The notes under the pieces were generated by a model, which saw only the letters and a program-made list of their open reading frames with translations, was not told the origin of the DNA and ran no database searches. A DNA stretch of 64,000 nucleotides. Source: Heliocybe sulcata (taxonomy: Eukaryota > Basidiomycota > Agaricomycetes > Gloeophyllales > Gloeophyllaceae). The stretch lies in assembly GCA_004369045.1 (NCBI GenBank), contig ML213504.1, forward strand, positions 839,508-903,507, given 5' to 3'. The position numbers and the translations under genes are program-made. Shown here in pieces: positions 1 through 12,099 of this stretch; the stretch's first letter is position 1; each line of letters begins with the position of its first letter.

Positions 1-99
1 TCGGCACTTACTCAGCGGTCGATCTCCAACCGATTCCTCTCACTCTCCGTGTCATTACTTCTGTAATTCATATTCTTTAAGTCTCTTTCTTCCTCTGCG

Positions 100-2029
100 A
101 TGTCACGTCAACGCTCAATGTCGGGCACGATCCCCTCCATGGAGACCAGCGGTCAGCAGCTCAAGGACAATACCATTATCATCGGTCAGTCGAATTGATT
201 GCGGTGTGCCTGCTTGCTGCTGATATTCATGCACAGTCCTTGGCGCCTCTGGTGATCTCGCAAAGAAGAAGGTGCGATCTGCGTCTTCACTGATCTATCA
301 TCATATGTAATGAATTCTTGCAGACATATCCTGCCCTTTTCGGTTTGTACAAGAATGGGTTTTTACCGCGCGACGTCCACATCGTCGGCTATGCTCGTAC
401 AAAAATGGACGACGTCGAGTACCACAAGCGGACCACTGGCTACATCAAGGTCAACGAGGGTGATGAGGAGACTAAGGCCAAGGTAGAGGAATTCAAGAAG
501 AACTCCACCTACGTATCCGGCGGCTATGAGGACGGCCCGTCCTTTGACAACCTCAATAAGCACCTTGAGCAGATCGAGTCAAAATACCAGTCCAAGGAAC
601 GCAACCGTGTCTTTTACCTTGCTCTCCCTCCGAGCGTTTTCATCCCCGTCGCCAAAAACCTCCGAGAGCACTGTTACGCTGGGAAGGGCGGTGCCAACCG
701 TATCATTGTTGAGAAGCCCTTTGGAAAGGACACAGATTCTTGCCGAGAGCTGCTCAAGTCGCTCAAGGAGCACTGGACGGAGGACGAGACTTATCGGATT
801 GATCACTATCTCGGCAAGGAGATGGTCAAGAACCTGCTCGTTCTGCGGTTTGCCAACATCGCATTCTCCTCTGGCTGGGACAAGAACTCCATCAGCAATG
901 TCCAGATCACCTTCAAGGAGCCGTTCGGGACGGAGGGTCGTGGTGGTTACTTCGACGAATTTGGTATTATCAGGGATATCTTGCAGAACCGTGAGTATGG
1001 TGCCGATAGCCGGTGCGAGCGCTTCTGATGTTTTGGTAGACTTGTTGCAGGTGCTGAGTGTTTTGACCATGGAGCGGCCCGTATCATTCTCCGCCGAGGA
1101 TGTCCGTGATGAGAAGGTAAATAGTATTTGCGCCTCTCACGTCTTCGTGGCGCTCACCAGTAACAGGTCAAAGTGCTCCGCGCGATCCCTCCCATCGAGC
1201 GCAGCGACACCCTGCTTGGTCAGTACGTTGCTGCCAACGGCAAGCCGGGTTACCTGGATGATGATACGGTCCCCCACAACTCCGTCTGCCCAACGTACGC
1301 TGCTACTACGCTCTGGATCCACAACCCTCGGTGGGAGGGCGTGCCGTTCATTTTGAAGGCTGGAAAAGGTTCGTCTCTGTGTTTCAAAATGGTCCCATTC
1401 GAGACTGACGGATGGTCTTCCTCCAGCGGTGAACGAGGCTAAGGTCGAAATCCGTATCCAGTACAAGGATGTCACCCAGGGTATCTTCAAGGATATCTCT
1501 CGCAATGAGTTGGTCATCCGGATCCAACCCTCCGAGGCGGTGTACCTGAAGTTCAACGCGAAGACTCCTGGTCTGTACACGCGTGCCATCCCTTCCGAGA
1601 TGGACCTCACATACAAGCGGCGGTTTGCGGACATCCACATCCCGGAGGCATATGAGTCGCTCATCCTTGACGCTCTCAAGGGTGACCACTCCAACTTTGT
1701 CCGTGATGACGAGTTGGATGTTGCGTGGAAGGTAAGGGAACATATTTAGCCCTGGATCCCGTGACGTGACATTAACACTGTTCCCAGATCTTCACCCCCA
1801 TCCTGCACTGGATAGACGGTCTGAGTGGACCTCGTCCGAAGCCCGTCGGCTACCCTTACGGCTCGCGTGGACCTAAGGAGCTCGACGCCTTCATCCAGAA
1901 ATACGGCTACAAGCGCACGACGGAGGGATAGTGCGTATTATCCATATTTTCATCATGATGCAAAGTAATCTTGACGCATGGTATACTTATCACAGCGCCT
2001 GGCCCGTCACCAACGTCTCGAACTTGTGA
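100..2029 (+). CDS. ZWF1: Glucose-6-phosphate 1-dehydrogenase
   Basis: Cytosolic enzyme that oxidises glucose 6-phosphate with NADP+, the first step of the oxidative pentose phosphate pathway. Eight exons can be read: 100-184, 237-271, 324-990, 1040-1116, 1167-1368, 1427-1731, 1788-1930 and 1996-2029, giving 515 residues, the normal fungal length. The nucleotide-binding motif GASGDLAKKK is made by joining exons 1 to 3, and the catalytic signature RIDHYLGKE lies near residue 180. The C-terminal domain motifs (PRWEGVPFILKAGK, GLYTRAIPSEMDLTY) are intact. An in-frame TAG at 1929-1931 looks like the end, but a GT donor at 1931 and an acceptor at 1995 add the tail YAWPVTNVSNL, which resembles other fungal G6PDs. 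The gene converges on the JmjC gene to its right. Confidence 0.96.
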
Positions 2030-2290
2030 GAATGCTCTCTGCACTAAATATGGAAAGTTATGTTACTGTTCTCGCAAGTGCTATAGATGATGGGGGCAGG
2101 CCTGAGAAGGATCCGGAGAAGGGTAGGGATAATGAAGACAAGAATACGCATAGCAAAGGATGCTGTAACGTCATGTAACCAATAGCTAGCACTACAACTA
2201 TGTGTACGATCCATGATCCAGTTAGAGCTTACATCAGGACTGAGATACAACGAAATAAAGGTACAGATGGTAACACGTCTTACTCCTCTG

Positions 2291-3660
2291 CTACTCATCT
2301 TCTGTTTTATCAGTGTCGTTGGTCTCAGCATGGTTTCCTTGCATAGCTTCCTTCGCCATCCCTCTGAGGAGACTCAACCACACCCATTGAGCTCCTCGCA
2401 TCTGCAAGTCATACCACCAGTTCAAGGCGATGGTGATATCGCCTGACTGGCGAACGTAATGCCACCACCCAACAGGGAGATACAGCGTATCGCCAGCGTG
2501 AAGGGTAATATGGATGGGATGCGCTCCGGGCGGCAAGGCAGATCCGTCGTCTGGATTGAGGATGGACGACCAACGAACGGGTGGGTTCCCTGTTGCCTCG
2601 AGCTTTAGGGGAGACGTTGTTAAGCGCCGAGTGTACGTCGCATGAGGATAAGAACGCTCTGTAGAGAAATTCTCAGCATCGCCTCGACGAGGTTCGGGAC
2701 AAATCTGACCTCGGAGACACCATGCCTCAGTCGGAGGGAGAAGCGTGAAGTGTTTGGTCCCCCGAACCACCGTGTATATGTTTTCGAATGGATCTATAGA
2801 TACATAGTTGAGTGGCGAGCAGATACTCGAAACCGGAACTGACCGCTGTGGATGCTTGTAGTGCTTCTGTCGTCTCCTATCCATACGTTCACGGCCTCTG
2901 GTGGTCTACCGAGAGCCTCGCTGCACCAGGATACCTCGCTTGGGGCATCCGGCCGCAGCTTCTCGCATTCCGAGGCGCTGCTGTCGGAGTTGGGATCGGA
3001 GTATTCCGCGGGATACAAGTTGCCGTTCTGCGTCTGCATGTAGAGGACATCCCCTTTCTTATCTATATAGACGATGATGAGAGAGATGAGCATAGAGCAT
3101 TGTCTTAAACGCTGACCGGAGCTGAGTTTGAGCAGAAATTCGGCCATGGTCATTTGCTGAACATGAGGTTCAGTAAAGTACTCTCTGCCGTCTGGTCCAG
3201 CCGTGATTGCATCGGCACGACTTGGCGTGAATGGTGTACACCAATCGCACACATAGCTGATGAATTGTCAACGAGGCCACTCACCCGTCGGGCGTGACTG
3301 CGACAGTAATCTTCTGATCCCCCATGCACCTGATAAGGTACTCATTGGACCACATATTCTGCGCAGGTACTTCGTGGCCTGATGGTGTCTATGGTTAACT
3401 CTTGAGGTCAGAATTAGAGCAATAAATCCTTGCCTTTAATTAGCACGGGCCTCGAGATCTGTACCAGCCGAGCGAACTCAAGCGGCGAAGGTGGAGTCTC
3501 CAGGATATCATACTGCGAGCCATTTAGACCTGTGAAATCCGGATCGCTTCGTGAATTGAATGAAAGGCGCGCATTACGAATACTGACCGTGATATTCGTC
3601 CGACATCCATCGCATCATATTGTTATAGTATCTATCAAGCTCGCTCGGGGAGCACGGCAT
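2291..3660 (-). CDS. JMJD7: JmjC-domain hydroxylase, JMJD7 type
   Basis: An Fe(II)/2-oxoglutarate oxygenase. Animal JMJD7 hydroxylates lysine on the DRG GTPases; the substrate in fungi is an inference. The start at 3660 gives a short first exon (3588-3660), followed after an intron by LNGSQYDILETPPSPLEFAR and RPVLIKG, a typical JMJD7 N-terminus. Later exons encode VNVWIGDDRSTTSIHS and, across an intron, DPFENIYTVVRGTKHFTLLPP, so the iron ligands H and D of the HxD motif are brought together by splicing. The distal His lies in GDTLYLPVGWWHYV. The ligand set is therefore complete. Its start is 179 bases from the start of the divergent ELG1 gene. Other members of the TYW5/HSPBAP1 group are possible, but the N-terminal segment favours JMJD7. 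Confidence 0.88.
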
Positions 3661-3839
3661 TCTTGCTTAGGGTGTTATGAGGAAGACTGCGCAGGCTGCC
3701 AAGGCATTGTGGCCGTTAGTGCGGGAGTGGTCACGCGCGGGCCGCAGACGCGTCAATCGCGTCGCGTTCACATTGTGCGCCACCCTCTTGCTACCGTTCT
3801 TTCATTCCTCGCTCTGGGCTGCACCTGCGTCGGGGATCC
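3661..3839. promoter_or_regulatory. Shared promoter between JMJD7-like gene and ELG1
   Basis: A 179-base gap separates the two divergent start codons, so both promoters and both 5' leaders must fit here. No clear TATA box is seen. On the JMJD7 side a short upstream ATG frame ends before the main start. Confidence 0.6.
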
Positions 3840-6800
3840 ATGACTGAGGCAAAGAGAAAGGCGGGCGGCAAAGGTTCAAAGGCAAAAGCGGTGCGTCGTA
3901 GTCGAGGTAGGCTCGCGTTCAGAGGGCTCAGGTTCGCGTTGCGGCACGCCGCTTCCAGGTCGGGAGTGCGAGTCAGAAGACTCTCTTGCACCATTTTCAG
4001 AAGAAGGCTTCTATCGTATCTGTCGAAGTCGATAATGGCAGCGCTTCGCAGGTAGAGGCTGGCTCGGACGGAGGCGCTCAGGTATCCCAGGAAAGCACCC
4101 TCTCCAGTCCCTCCGACGCCGAACAGCGCACTCTACAGACTAATGTGGACATAGAGAGAGGACAGTATGGATATGAGATTAACGGTACGATATTCGTCGT
4201 CCTATCTTAGCTGTCTCCCAACACTTTCAGGACAGAGCCATCATCTACAGTACCTGAACCACGTCAACTATTCTCGATTTTCCAGAAGCCCGCCGCCCTG
4301 CAGGAAGATATGATCTCAAAGTCAGGCTCTTTGCAATCCCTCCCGACACCTCCGATTGTAAATATTCCCGAAGAGCACCTCCAGACTGTCGCCCACGACG
4401 TGAATGGCTCGACGTCAAGCACCCGTCTAGCTACTCCGATATCTATAATTGATAGCCCACCTCCTACCACCTTACGTATGGACTCCCCAGAGATCATTGT
4501 CCTCAATGAGGGAGGTAGTCGCGAGGATCCAATTGTTATTGAGCAGTCGCCTGTTCAATCCCGGGAACGCCCTCCATCGTCCAAGGCTATCTTTCCTATG
4601 TTTGTCCCGCGCAGTCGTGACTCGAGGTTCTCCACCCCGATACCTACAGTCTCTGCACCCAAGGCAGTCTTCCCTATGTTTGCGGCGCAGATGACTGGCG
4701 GATCCCCGGTACCACGGAGTCCTTCGAGACGGACAAAGGAGCCAGAAGCTCCACTGCCTGACGCAGATCAGCAGCATGTACGCGGCGAACAAACCTCTTT
4801 CCATACGCCGGGACTACTTCTCAGTAGACGAGACAAAGGGAAGGCACGGGCCGTCCCAGAAGACCCCCCAGCGTCTTTGCCTGCGCTCAGTATACCTGCC
4901 TCCAAAGCTGGACCTCGTTCACAATTATCTTCCTGCGACACTGGATGCGAGCCAATGTTCCGTATCGAAGATGTCAAATCGTTCTCGGGCACCATCCCAA
5001 AGTCGCACCGCAATGCTTATTCTGCCATTTCTCGGATCATAGACTATTTGGAAGCAGACAACCGGGACGATCCACATACCCGGTCGCAGCTATGGACGGA
5101 TCGGTGGCGTCCCAGGCATGCGGACGAGGTTCTCGGCAACGAGGCTAATGCACTGTATCTCCGGAATTGGCTAGAAGCTCTGGCTTTGCAAGGGGATCTC
5201 AGCGTCGCCGCGGAGCCGATCAACAGTCCAATAGGCAAGAAGCGGAAAGTCCGAAAAAAGACCAAGAAGAGTAGGGACGAGCCCAAAGCAAAGAAGCCCA
5301 AGATCCAGCGAGCTGTAGAGAGACCGAAAGGTCGTGGCCGAAGGAGGGTTGACTCGGATGCCGAAGACGATTGGATAGTCTCCACGGAAGACGAGACGGC
5401 GTCGGAGTCGGAGCCAGACATACTACCTTCCAGTGACGGCGATCTCGAGTTCTGCCGCCAGACGCTGTCTTGCTTGCGTCATAAGTCTGACGCATCACAG
5501 GAGGCATCATCAGACCCTATGAATTTACATTCTGAAGCACGCTCTGATGGCTCAGAGTTCGAGGATGATGTTCCGCCAATACCACATGGTGCCGCGGACT
5601 TCACCAGCAGACTGACGAACACTATTCTTCTGACCGGACCGTCGGGATGTGGTAAGACTGCCGCCGTCTACGCCTGCGCGGAAGAGCTGGGCTGGGAGGT
5701 ATTTGAAGTATACCCAGGGATAGGCAAGCGGAGTAATACCAACTTGGAGAGCCTCGTGGGTGACGTTGGCAAGAACCACACATTACGCAGAGGGGTGTTC
5801 CGCAAGTCTGCTGGTGGGACTAATCAGAGGTTCTGCGCGTGTGATGCTGAACTGTTGATTTAGCAGGGATCTTCGCGAAGAACGAGGAGAGGCGCCCACA
5901 AGGGGGACCCATCACTGTTGATGCAGATGAAGGAGGGTCACAAGACCAAGTGAACCTTCCGCCCAGGGAAGACAACGGGACCTCATCGCAAGGACGGAAT
6001 GAAGTCAAAGCTATGTCTATTCATCCAGCTGCACATGAGGACAACAAGATCCGCCAGTCTCTCGTGCTTCTAGAGGAGGTGGACGTGCTCTACAAGGACG
6101 ACCAGAACTTTTGGCCCGCTGTGATCAATTTCATAAAGGACTGTCGAAGGCCAGTGGTGATGACTTGCAATGGTCGGTGCCAACGAGCCCAGATTCTGAT
6201 CGCTACTAACTTGGGATACATGATCACCACAGATGTGTCATTGGTTCCACTACAGGACCTCCCTTTGCAAGAAGTCTTGGTATTTGCACCGGCTCCACCC
6301 AAGATCGCAGCGTCCTATCTCCAGAGCCTTTGCCTCGCCGAAGAGTTCCGGATCGATCGTCGATTTCTCACTCAATTGTATGAGGCGCCCGAAGGCCGAG
6401 AAATGGGTCTGTCAGACCCCGCTGACTGGTCCCAGGAGGAAGACCTCCAGGACCTTAGGTTCGCCATCAACCAGCTGCAACTTCTATGCGCTGCCGCCAA
6501 GAGATCGACATCCCAAGAGTCTTACTCGGATAGAAATGAAGCGTCAGAGGCAGATCCGGCTGACCACGTTCCCATCAGCCGGGGCAGTTCTCAGTCCGAC
6601 GCAGTGGAAGATGGCTCCGCTGATTCTTCGGATGCGAAAGCTGAGTTAGAGCTGCTGAGAGGGTTGGCGCGCCACGCGGAGACGGCTTCATTTATGGATG
6701 GCGGTCTCAGTCGGAAGGCATGGCAGACGCCACAGGTATCTTCGTTCACTAAACCTTGTCGATGCTGTGGGATTGCTAATGTGGTTCTTCGCAGGCACTG

Positions 6801-7289
6801 CTGGAACGGGAGCGTCGATCCTCGGTTAACGATGAAACAGGACATCAGATCTTATTCCCGGGGTCGACGGTGTCTGAACTGGAGGTGACTGCGCTGTATC
6901 GTCGCGATGAGGAGATCCGGCAATGGATTGAGAGCCGCGTGCATGACCCTCCCACGCCCAAGACGTGGCTTGACAGGTCCAAGACTCGTGGCGGGCAGAG
7001 CTTCGACACGCGCAGCCTGTTCCGCGCTCGCGTTGCACATGTGTCTCACGTGGTGGCGGTACTTCGATCAATTCTGCCCTTCTCCTTCCTATCGACGGCA
7101 CCGGCGCTCCAGGTGTTCCTAGATTACTTGCCATGGGTGAGACACATGGTGGCCACGGACGACGAGGAGGAGGCGCGCGAGAGTCAAATCGCGAAACCTG
7201 GGAGGAGAACGCGGAACAGCCAACGATACGTGCGGTGGATTTCGCTGAGCGAGGAGGAGCGAAACACGCTAGGGTGCATAGGATTGTAA
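3840..7289 (+). CDS. ELG1: ELG1/ATAD5-like RFC-type AAA+ ATPase (PCNA unloader)
   Basis: Large subunit of an alternative clamp loader that works with Rfc2-5 to remove PCNA from replicated DNA in the nucleus. Exon 1 (3840-3890) encodes a Lys-rich start. Exon 2 from 3959 carries a PIP-box match, QKTLLHHF (3974-3997), expected for PCNA binding. After a long disordered region come WTDRWRPRHADEVLGNE (RFC box), Walker A GPSGCGKTAAVYA (about 5638-5676), the ELG1-type acidic insert between these motifs, and a Walker B-like LLEEVDVLYKDD (about 6067-6102). A clamp-loader lid/collar region follows (DLRFAINQLQLLC). The C-terminus is read after an intron at about 6735-6794 and ends LGCIGL. Length is roughly 1,050 residues. 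The exact donor near 5800-5860 is uncertain. Confidence 0.9.
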
Positions 7290-7522
7290 ATAGGATTGAA
7301 TAAAACACGGAAATCCGCATCCAGACTAAACCGGCAACGATCGGTAGCCCGCAATATAACCATTTATGGAAGAGGAGGGGGATATACCCTCGCGGGACTC
7401 ACGTGGGAGCGTCCAAGACACGTTGACCACGGACGGCTGCTCTCCCTGTCTTTACTTCAATATACCCTCTCCTCGTCGTTGCCTACGTCCTCGCCGTTGC
7501 CGCCTGCAGAGTCGCCAACGCT

Positions 7523-9471
7523 ATGCCAGACGACAGGGGACCATCTTCTGTCGCCGGAGTCCGTACGGGCGATAAGCCGCCGGCTCATCCGGACCCCGTC
7601 GCCGCCGATAATTCCCACAAAAAACCCTTGTCTCCTGCACGACATCCTACTACTGAAACACTTGCTCCCCTTGAGTATCTGCAAAACCAGCGTAGAGGAT
7701 CTATCACAGATCCTTCATTGCACGCTGCAAGCCCCCATTCGCAGCCCACGGTGCCGCAGACGGGTCAGAACGCGAACCCGGACCCTCCTTCTCCTGAAAT
7801 AAAGTCGCGGAACGGTTCAAAAGAGCCGCGACCTGCCTCACCTTACACTTTCGGCGACGCGAGCGCCAACCGGCGTCCTGAAGGATCGCAACCAGTCCAT
7901 GAAAATTCTTGGCGGCAACCCATGTCTGCGCAGTCCGACAGCTCGGCACCTGAAGGTAGGACGTCCTCCGTCAACATCACTTTGTTCGTTTATCACATCT
8001 CGGTCTAGGGTCCAGTAAACCGCAGTCTACCGATATGGACGTAGATCAGGGGGAAAGACAGCCATCGCCGACGGGGAATGGTCATGGTCAGGGCAGTTTG
8101 GTGAGTATGCGCTCACAATGTATCAGATCGCGTGTACTTTCTCTTCAATTGCTGCGCCATTCACGCGTTTCTTGCCATACTCCATGCTTACACGTGTATC
8201 TTGATCGAATTCAGGGGACGAAGCGCAAAATGTCCTCCGATAGAGAAGCTGCCTCTGAGGGTGCCGATATTGACCCCCAACTTGTCGGACCCGGCGTGAG
8301 CGTGGATGCAGAAGGGCCGGCTGCGAAACGCAGAGGATCTGCATTCGATACGCAGAGAATAGCCCAGTTGAGCTTGAACGACCGGCGATACTCTGTAGAT
8401 TCGCGGGTGCCAGGAGAACAGCCGCAGTGGTGGGTTGGGGAAAGACGGGACTCTGCGCCGGGGGCGTTTTCGAATAATGTGCCCTATGCGCCTCCTTCGG
8501 GGTTCGCCGCGGATCCGCATGGCCGTCCGCCAGGAGGCATGGCTACTTTCGCATGGCCAGCCCACGCGCCCGAAGCGTCAGCCACAGCACCTAACCCCAA
8601 TCCAAATAATATCCCTCCAAGGCCCTTCGACCCACAAGCCCCCCCTCAGCCGCCTCCTCCTCTCAACATGAACTACACCGTCACCTTCGCCTCAGACCGC
8701 AGGATGTCCGTCCCAGATATGACCCCGCCGGGCCCAACGACGCAGCGCGTCTTGCGCTCGCGATCACGGCCGCCCTCGCGTAACCGCACAACCGACCAGG
8801 GTGCCGGCGGCCAGGAACAGTCGCCGACGTCCTCGACGGAGCAGCAGCCAGACTCCGAAGCTACCACCCCTACCGGTAGCGCCAAGAAGGACACTACGCC
8901 CTACTCTCGGTCACCGGAACTCCGCGTGTCGCACAAGCTCGCAGAGCGGAAGCGCCGGAAAGAAATGAAGGATCTGTTTGATGAATTGCGAGACCAGCTT
9001 CCGGCGGACCGCGGCATGAAAGCGAGCAAATGGGAGATCCTCAGCAAAGGTAATCGCTTCTTCAGCTGGATCCTTTCAATGTTTGACGTTCTCTTTCCTT
9101 TAGCTATCGACTTCATTGTGCAGTTGAAGCACGGCCATCAAGAAATGGCGCGAGAGATAGAGATGCTGCGACATGAAGTAGATGGTATGCGCGGAGGCAT
9201 GCCACCCTACGCGGGAGGCCCGCCTCCCATGGCCTATGCTCAGGGCCCTCCACCTCCCACTATGGCGCATAACCACTACGCTGCGCCTCCAGTATCTCAC
9301 CCGCCCCACCCTACCCATCCTCCTCAACAACCTTCGCAGCCTGCTTCCCGACCCGGCTCGTCACAGAACGCCTATCCGCCTGGTGGAGCCCCACCAGGTC
9401 CGCCCGGTCCGCCTCAGCAGAACGGTCATGTTAATGGACCAGGCGCGAAGACTGCGGAGGCTACGGCTTGA
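7523..9471 (+). CDS. Basic helix-loop-helix transcription factor
   Basis: Nuclear DNA-binding regulator of about 570 residues, mostly disordered and rich in Pro, Ser and Gln. The bHLH region reads SHKLAERKRRKEMKDLFDEL (basic region and helix 1), a loop with LPADRGMKASK, and helix 2 EILSKAIDFIVQLK, which is joined across an intron at about 9048-9102. His, Glu and Arg at positions 5, 9 and 13 of the basic region predict E-box (CACGTG-class) binding, as in Max or Ino4. Helix 2 runs into a short coiled coil (EMAREIEMLRHEVDGM), so it is bHLH-zipper-like. The C-terminus is a Pro-rich tail. Introns at about 7954-8009 and 8101-8214 join the N-terminal exons. Target genes cannot be inferred. Confidence 0.85.
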
Positions 9472-9897
9472 TGTGTGTTGGCTCTTCTAATGCTGTATCC
9501 ATAAGGTTGCTTCTTAACGTCCGTATATCCTTTCTTTGTCCTGGCTGGCTGTAGGGGCTTAGGGCACAATGACATTACTTATGGTCCGCGCACGGGCGGG
9601 TCCGTTCACGACTGATTATCCTACTCAGGCTGGAGATGCCCCTTGATTCGCTTGTATCAAAAGTTATACTTTATCGACTTCAGCTTTCTTGTTACAGAGT
9701 ACTGAGATCTGCTATACCCGATGACGTTCGCACATCTGTATCTTCTGTCCAATGTATTCCTTGAACGAAACACGAGGTTCGAGGGATGCCATTCAGGTGT
9801 TCAAAACCTCGATAATGTACATCCGAACAACTCAAGTAACAGAGAACATCGCTCTGTCACGGAAATCATACTGCCTCTCATCCACAGGTCACAGAAA
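9472..9897. other. Intergenic, convergent gene ends
   Basis: Both flanking genes end here. It should hold two 3' UTRs and polyadenylation signals. I see no further gene. Confidence 0.6.
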
Positions 9898-12099
9898 TCA
9901 AGAAGCTTGTACGGGAGGCTTGGGACCCACGCCTGGTTCAGGATCCCGCTGCTTGTACATCTCCTTGATATAGAGACTTCCCTGTTCCATGCTCCCGACT
10001 TCCCTAACGAGGGCCGTGAAATACTTCCTCGCCTCGGTGTCCTTGATGTACTGGCGGAACTGCGCAATGCAGTCCACGGTCTTCGCACCCGGGTGGGTGC
10101 GCAGCCACCGCGCTATCATGGCTGCTGTCAGGTCTGCGATGGGGAGGTACACCTTGGGCTTCTTCGGCTTGGGCTGATCTCCATTGGCCGCTGCTTTGGG
10201 CGAAGTGGGAGAGGTAGGGGAGGCGTCCTCGGCTTTACGCTTGTTCGGTCGGTTAGGCACGGCTGGAGAGCCGGGCATGGATGGGCTGGAAGCTCGTCCG
10301 TTGGGACTTGCTGGGCCCTGCGCCAGCGGGCTGCTTGCCCGGCTCACGTTCGGGCTTGTCTTGATCTTGGGCACTTTCGGGCTCGTCGCGCGCTTGGCGA
10401 CCACAGAGTGCCCGGATTGCGTAGGTGAGGTGGGGCGCGATAGGTTTGGTAGAGAGGATTCGGTCTTGATGGGGGTAGGCGAGGCGACGGGTGTAGCTGG
10501 AGGTTGTTGCGAGCCGGACCGTGACTGGTCCTGGACCGCAGGACCAGCAGGAACCTCTGGGGTTTCCTCCTCTGAGTCTTCTTCCTATGGGGTTGTCAGT
10601 GGACCGAGCGCAACAAGCATGAGTAGACTGTGGGCTACCTCGCTAAGGTATGGGTTGTCATCATCATCACTCTCGTACGCCTGGTTCTTCTCGATACTGC
10701 GCATAAGCTTCCTCAGCTGTCGCCCAGCTCTGGTGAGCTTTGACTCGTCGTCTTCATCCTCGTCCTCCTCTTCGCCATCGTTCATCACTTTGGCTTTGCT
10801 ATATTCCTTCTTGATACGTTCCTATGGAGCCACCGGTTTGAACAAGCCAACATCAGAGCAAACAGCTGGCAGCGTACCTCGACCTCCTTGGCCTCCTCAT
10901 CCTCCGCCTCGTTCACGTCAGGCTTCTCCTCGTCATCCTGGAATATCTCCTCGTAGTCCATCTCATCCTGATCACCCTCCCCACCATATTCCCGCGCTCT
11001 CCTCTTCCTGTTATCCCCATCGTCATCATCGTCACCGAACAATCCTCTCTCCATTCCACTGTCGACGGTACGAAGCCGGCGGCCACCCGGCCCAAGTGAT
11101 GTCCCGGCATCGTAGACGAGCGACGGCCCACTTTGGATATAGGGCATCGACACGGATGTCGTGGCGCCACTCCCACTGGCACCGTTCGACGATGAAGCGA
11201 AGTTCTGGGCAAGCCATCGGGACGGATCCTTATTCTTCTGCATCTTAGCCATCTGATCACCACATTGTATTAATGCGTTTGAGTGACATTAGGATAGATG
11301 CACAAACCATAGATTCAGCCTCCTCTAAATTAGGTATCTTGTAGTTCGGTTTCTTCTGAAATTTATACCAGCGATGGGCTGGTACGAACTTGAACGTGTC
11401 CGCTGAAGCAGGCATGAAGAAGGCGTGCGTCTCCGCTTTGGAGACTTCCTCCAGCTTAGCCACCCAGAGCTCGTTCTGCGAGGGTACCTCCATCACCCAG
11501 GGGTACCGCTCCTCCTTCCGCAACTGTCTCGTCTCCTCGGGAATGAGATACACCTGCCTGGTCTTCTTCTGGAACTTCTTCCGCCCCGGCTTCCCTTTGT
11601 CGCCTACGCCATTCGCCGCCGCCCCATTGGTATTGTGGATCGGACGCCCCTCAGCGTCGACCATCACCATCCTTCCATCGGCGCCTATGACAGGTTTGTT
11701 GTCGGGTCCCAGCATAGGCCCAACGGGCTGTGGCGCGGTGACAGGCGCAACGTCGCTCCTGGGCGGGTCCTTGCGGTTGAGTTTGTGGGGCCCCTTGTTC
11801 TGGAAAAAATCCGGTATATCGATAGTCTTGCGCGTGTCGAACTTCATTACATCGTATTTCCACCCATTGAGCTTGGACGACACGATCTTGTACTCTTTGA
11901 ACTTGCCACCAGAGGACGCTGGCGGATTGATCGCGTCAACCGGTTCGTCCGGGGCCTTGGATGGCGATCTGCGTTGTGCCTCGGGGGTAGGGTGCGGACT
12001 AGGGCGCGCGCGAGGCGGTGGAGGAGGGGGCGCTTGTCCAGGCTTTTTCTTCTTGGGATGAAAGAGAATGGAGGGGTCGAGGGGTTTCGTCGGAGCCAT
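9898..12099 (-). CDS. TFG1: Transcription initiation factor IIF, alpha subunit (RAP74/Tfg1)
   Basis: Large subunit of TFIIF, which binds RNA polymerase II and helps it enter and leave the promoter. The start at 12099 gives MAPTKPLDPSILF; an in-frame ATG at 12123 is also possible. The N-terminal dimerisation domain includes YKIVSSKLNGWKYDVMKFD, YPWVMEVPSQNELWVAKLEE and HAFFMPASADTFKFVPAHRWY. The next exons carry the acidic stretch RGLFGDDDDDGDNRKRRARE, DEMDYEEIFQDDEE and a highly charged linker. The C-terminal winged helix is clear (ADLTAAMIARWLRTHPGAKTVDCIAQFRQYI, then YFTALVREVGSMEQG) and ends QAS at 9898. Length is roughly 650 residues, with at least three short introns. It converges with the bHLH gene. 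Confidence 0.93.

Noticed and set aside
526-1356. 276-codon open frame overlapping G6PD
   Set aside because: It overlaps the G6PD exons in another frame, crosses its introns and has Arg/Ser-rich shadow composition.
3666-3842. Plus-strand frame before ELG1 as an N-terminal extension
   Set aside because: It ends in the TGA overlapping the ELG1 ATG, is in a different frame, and occupies the divergent promoter.
10184-11248. 354-codon frame opposite TFIIF alpha
   Set aside because: The minus strand holds conserved TFIIF alpha exons; the plus frame is low-complexity shadow and spans introns.
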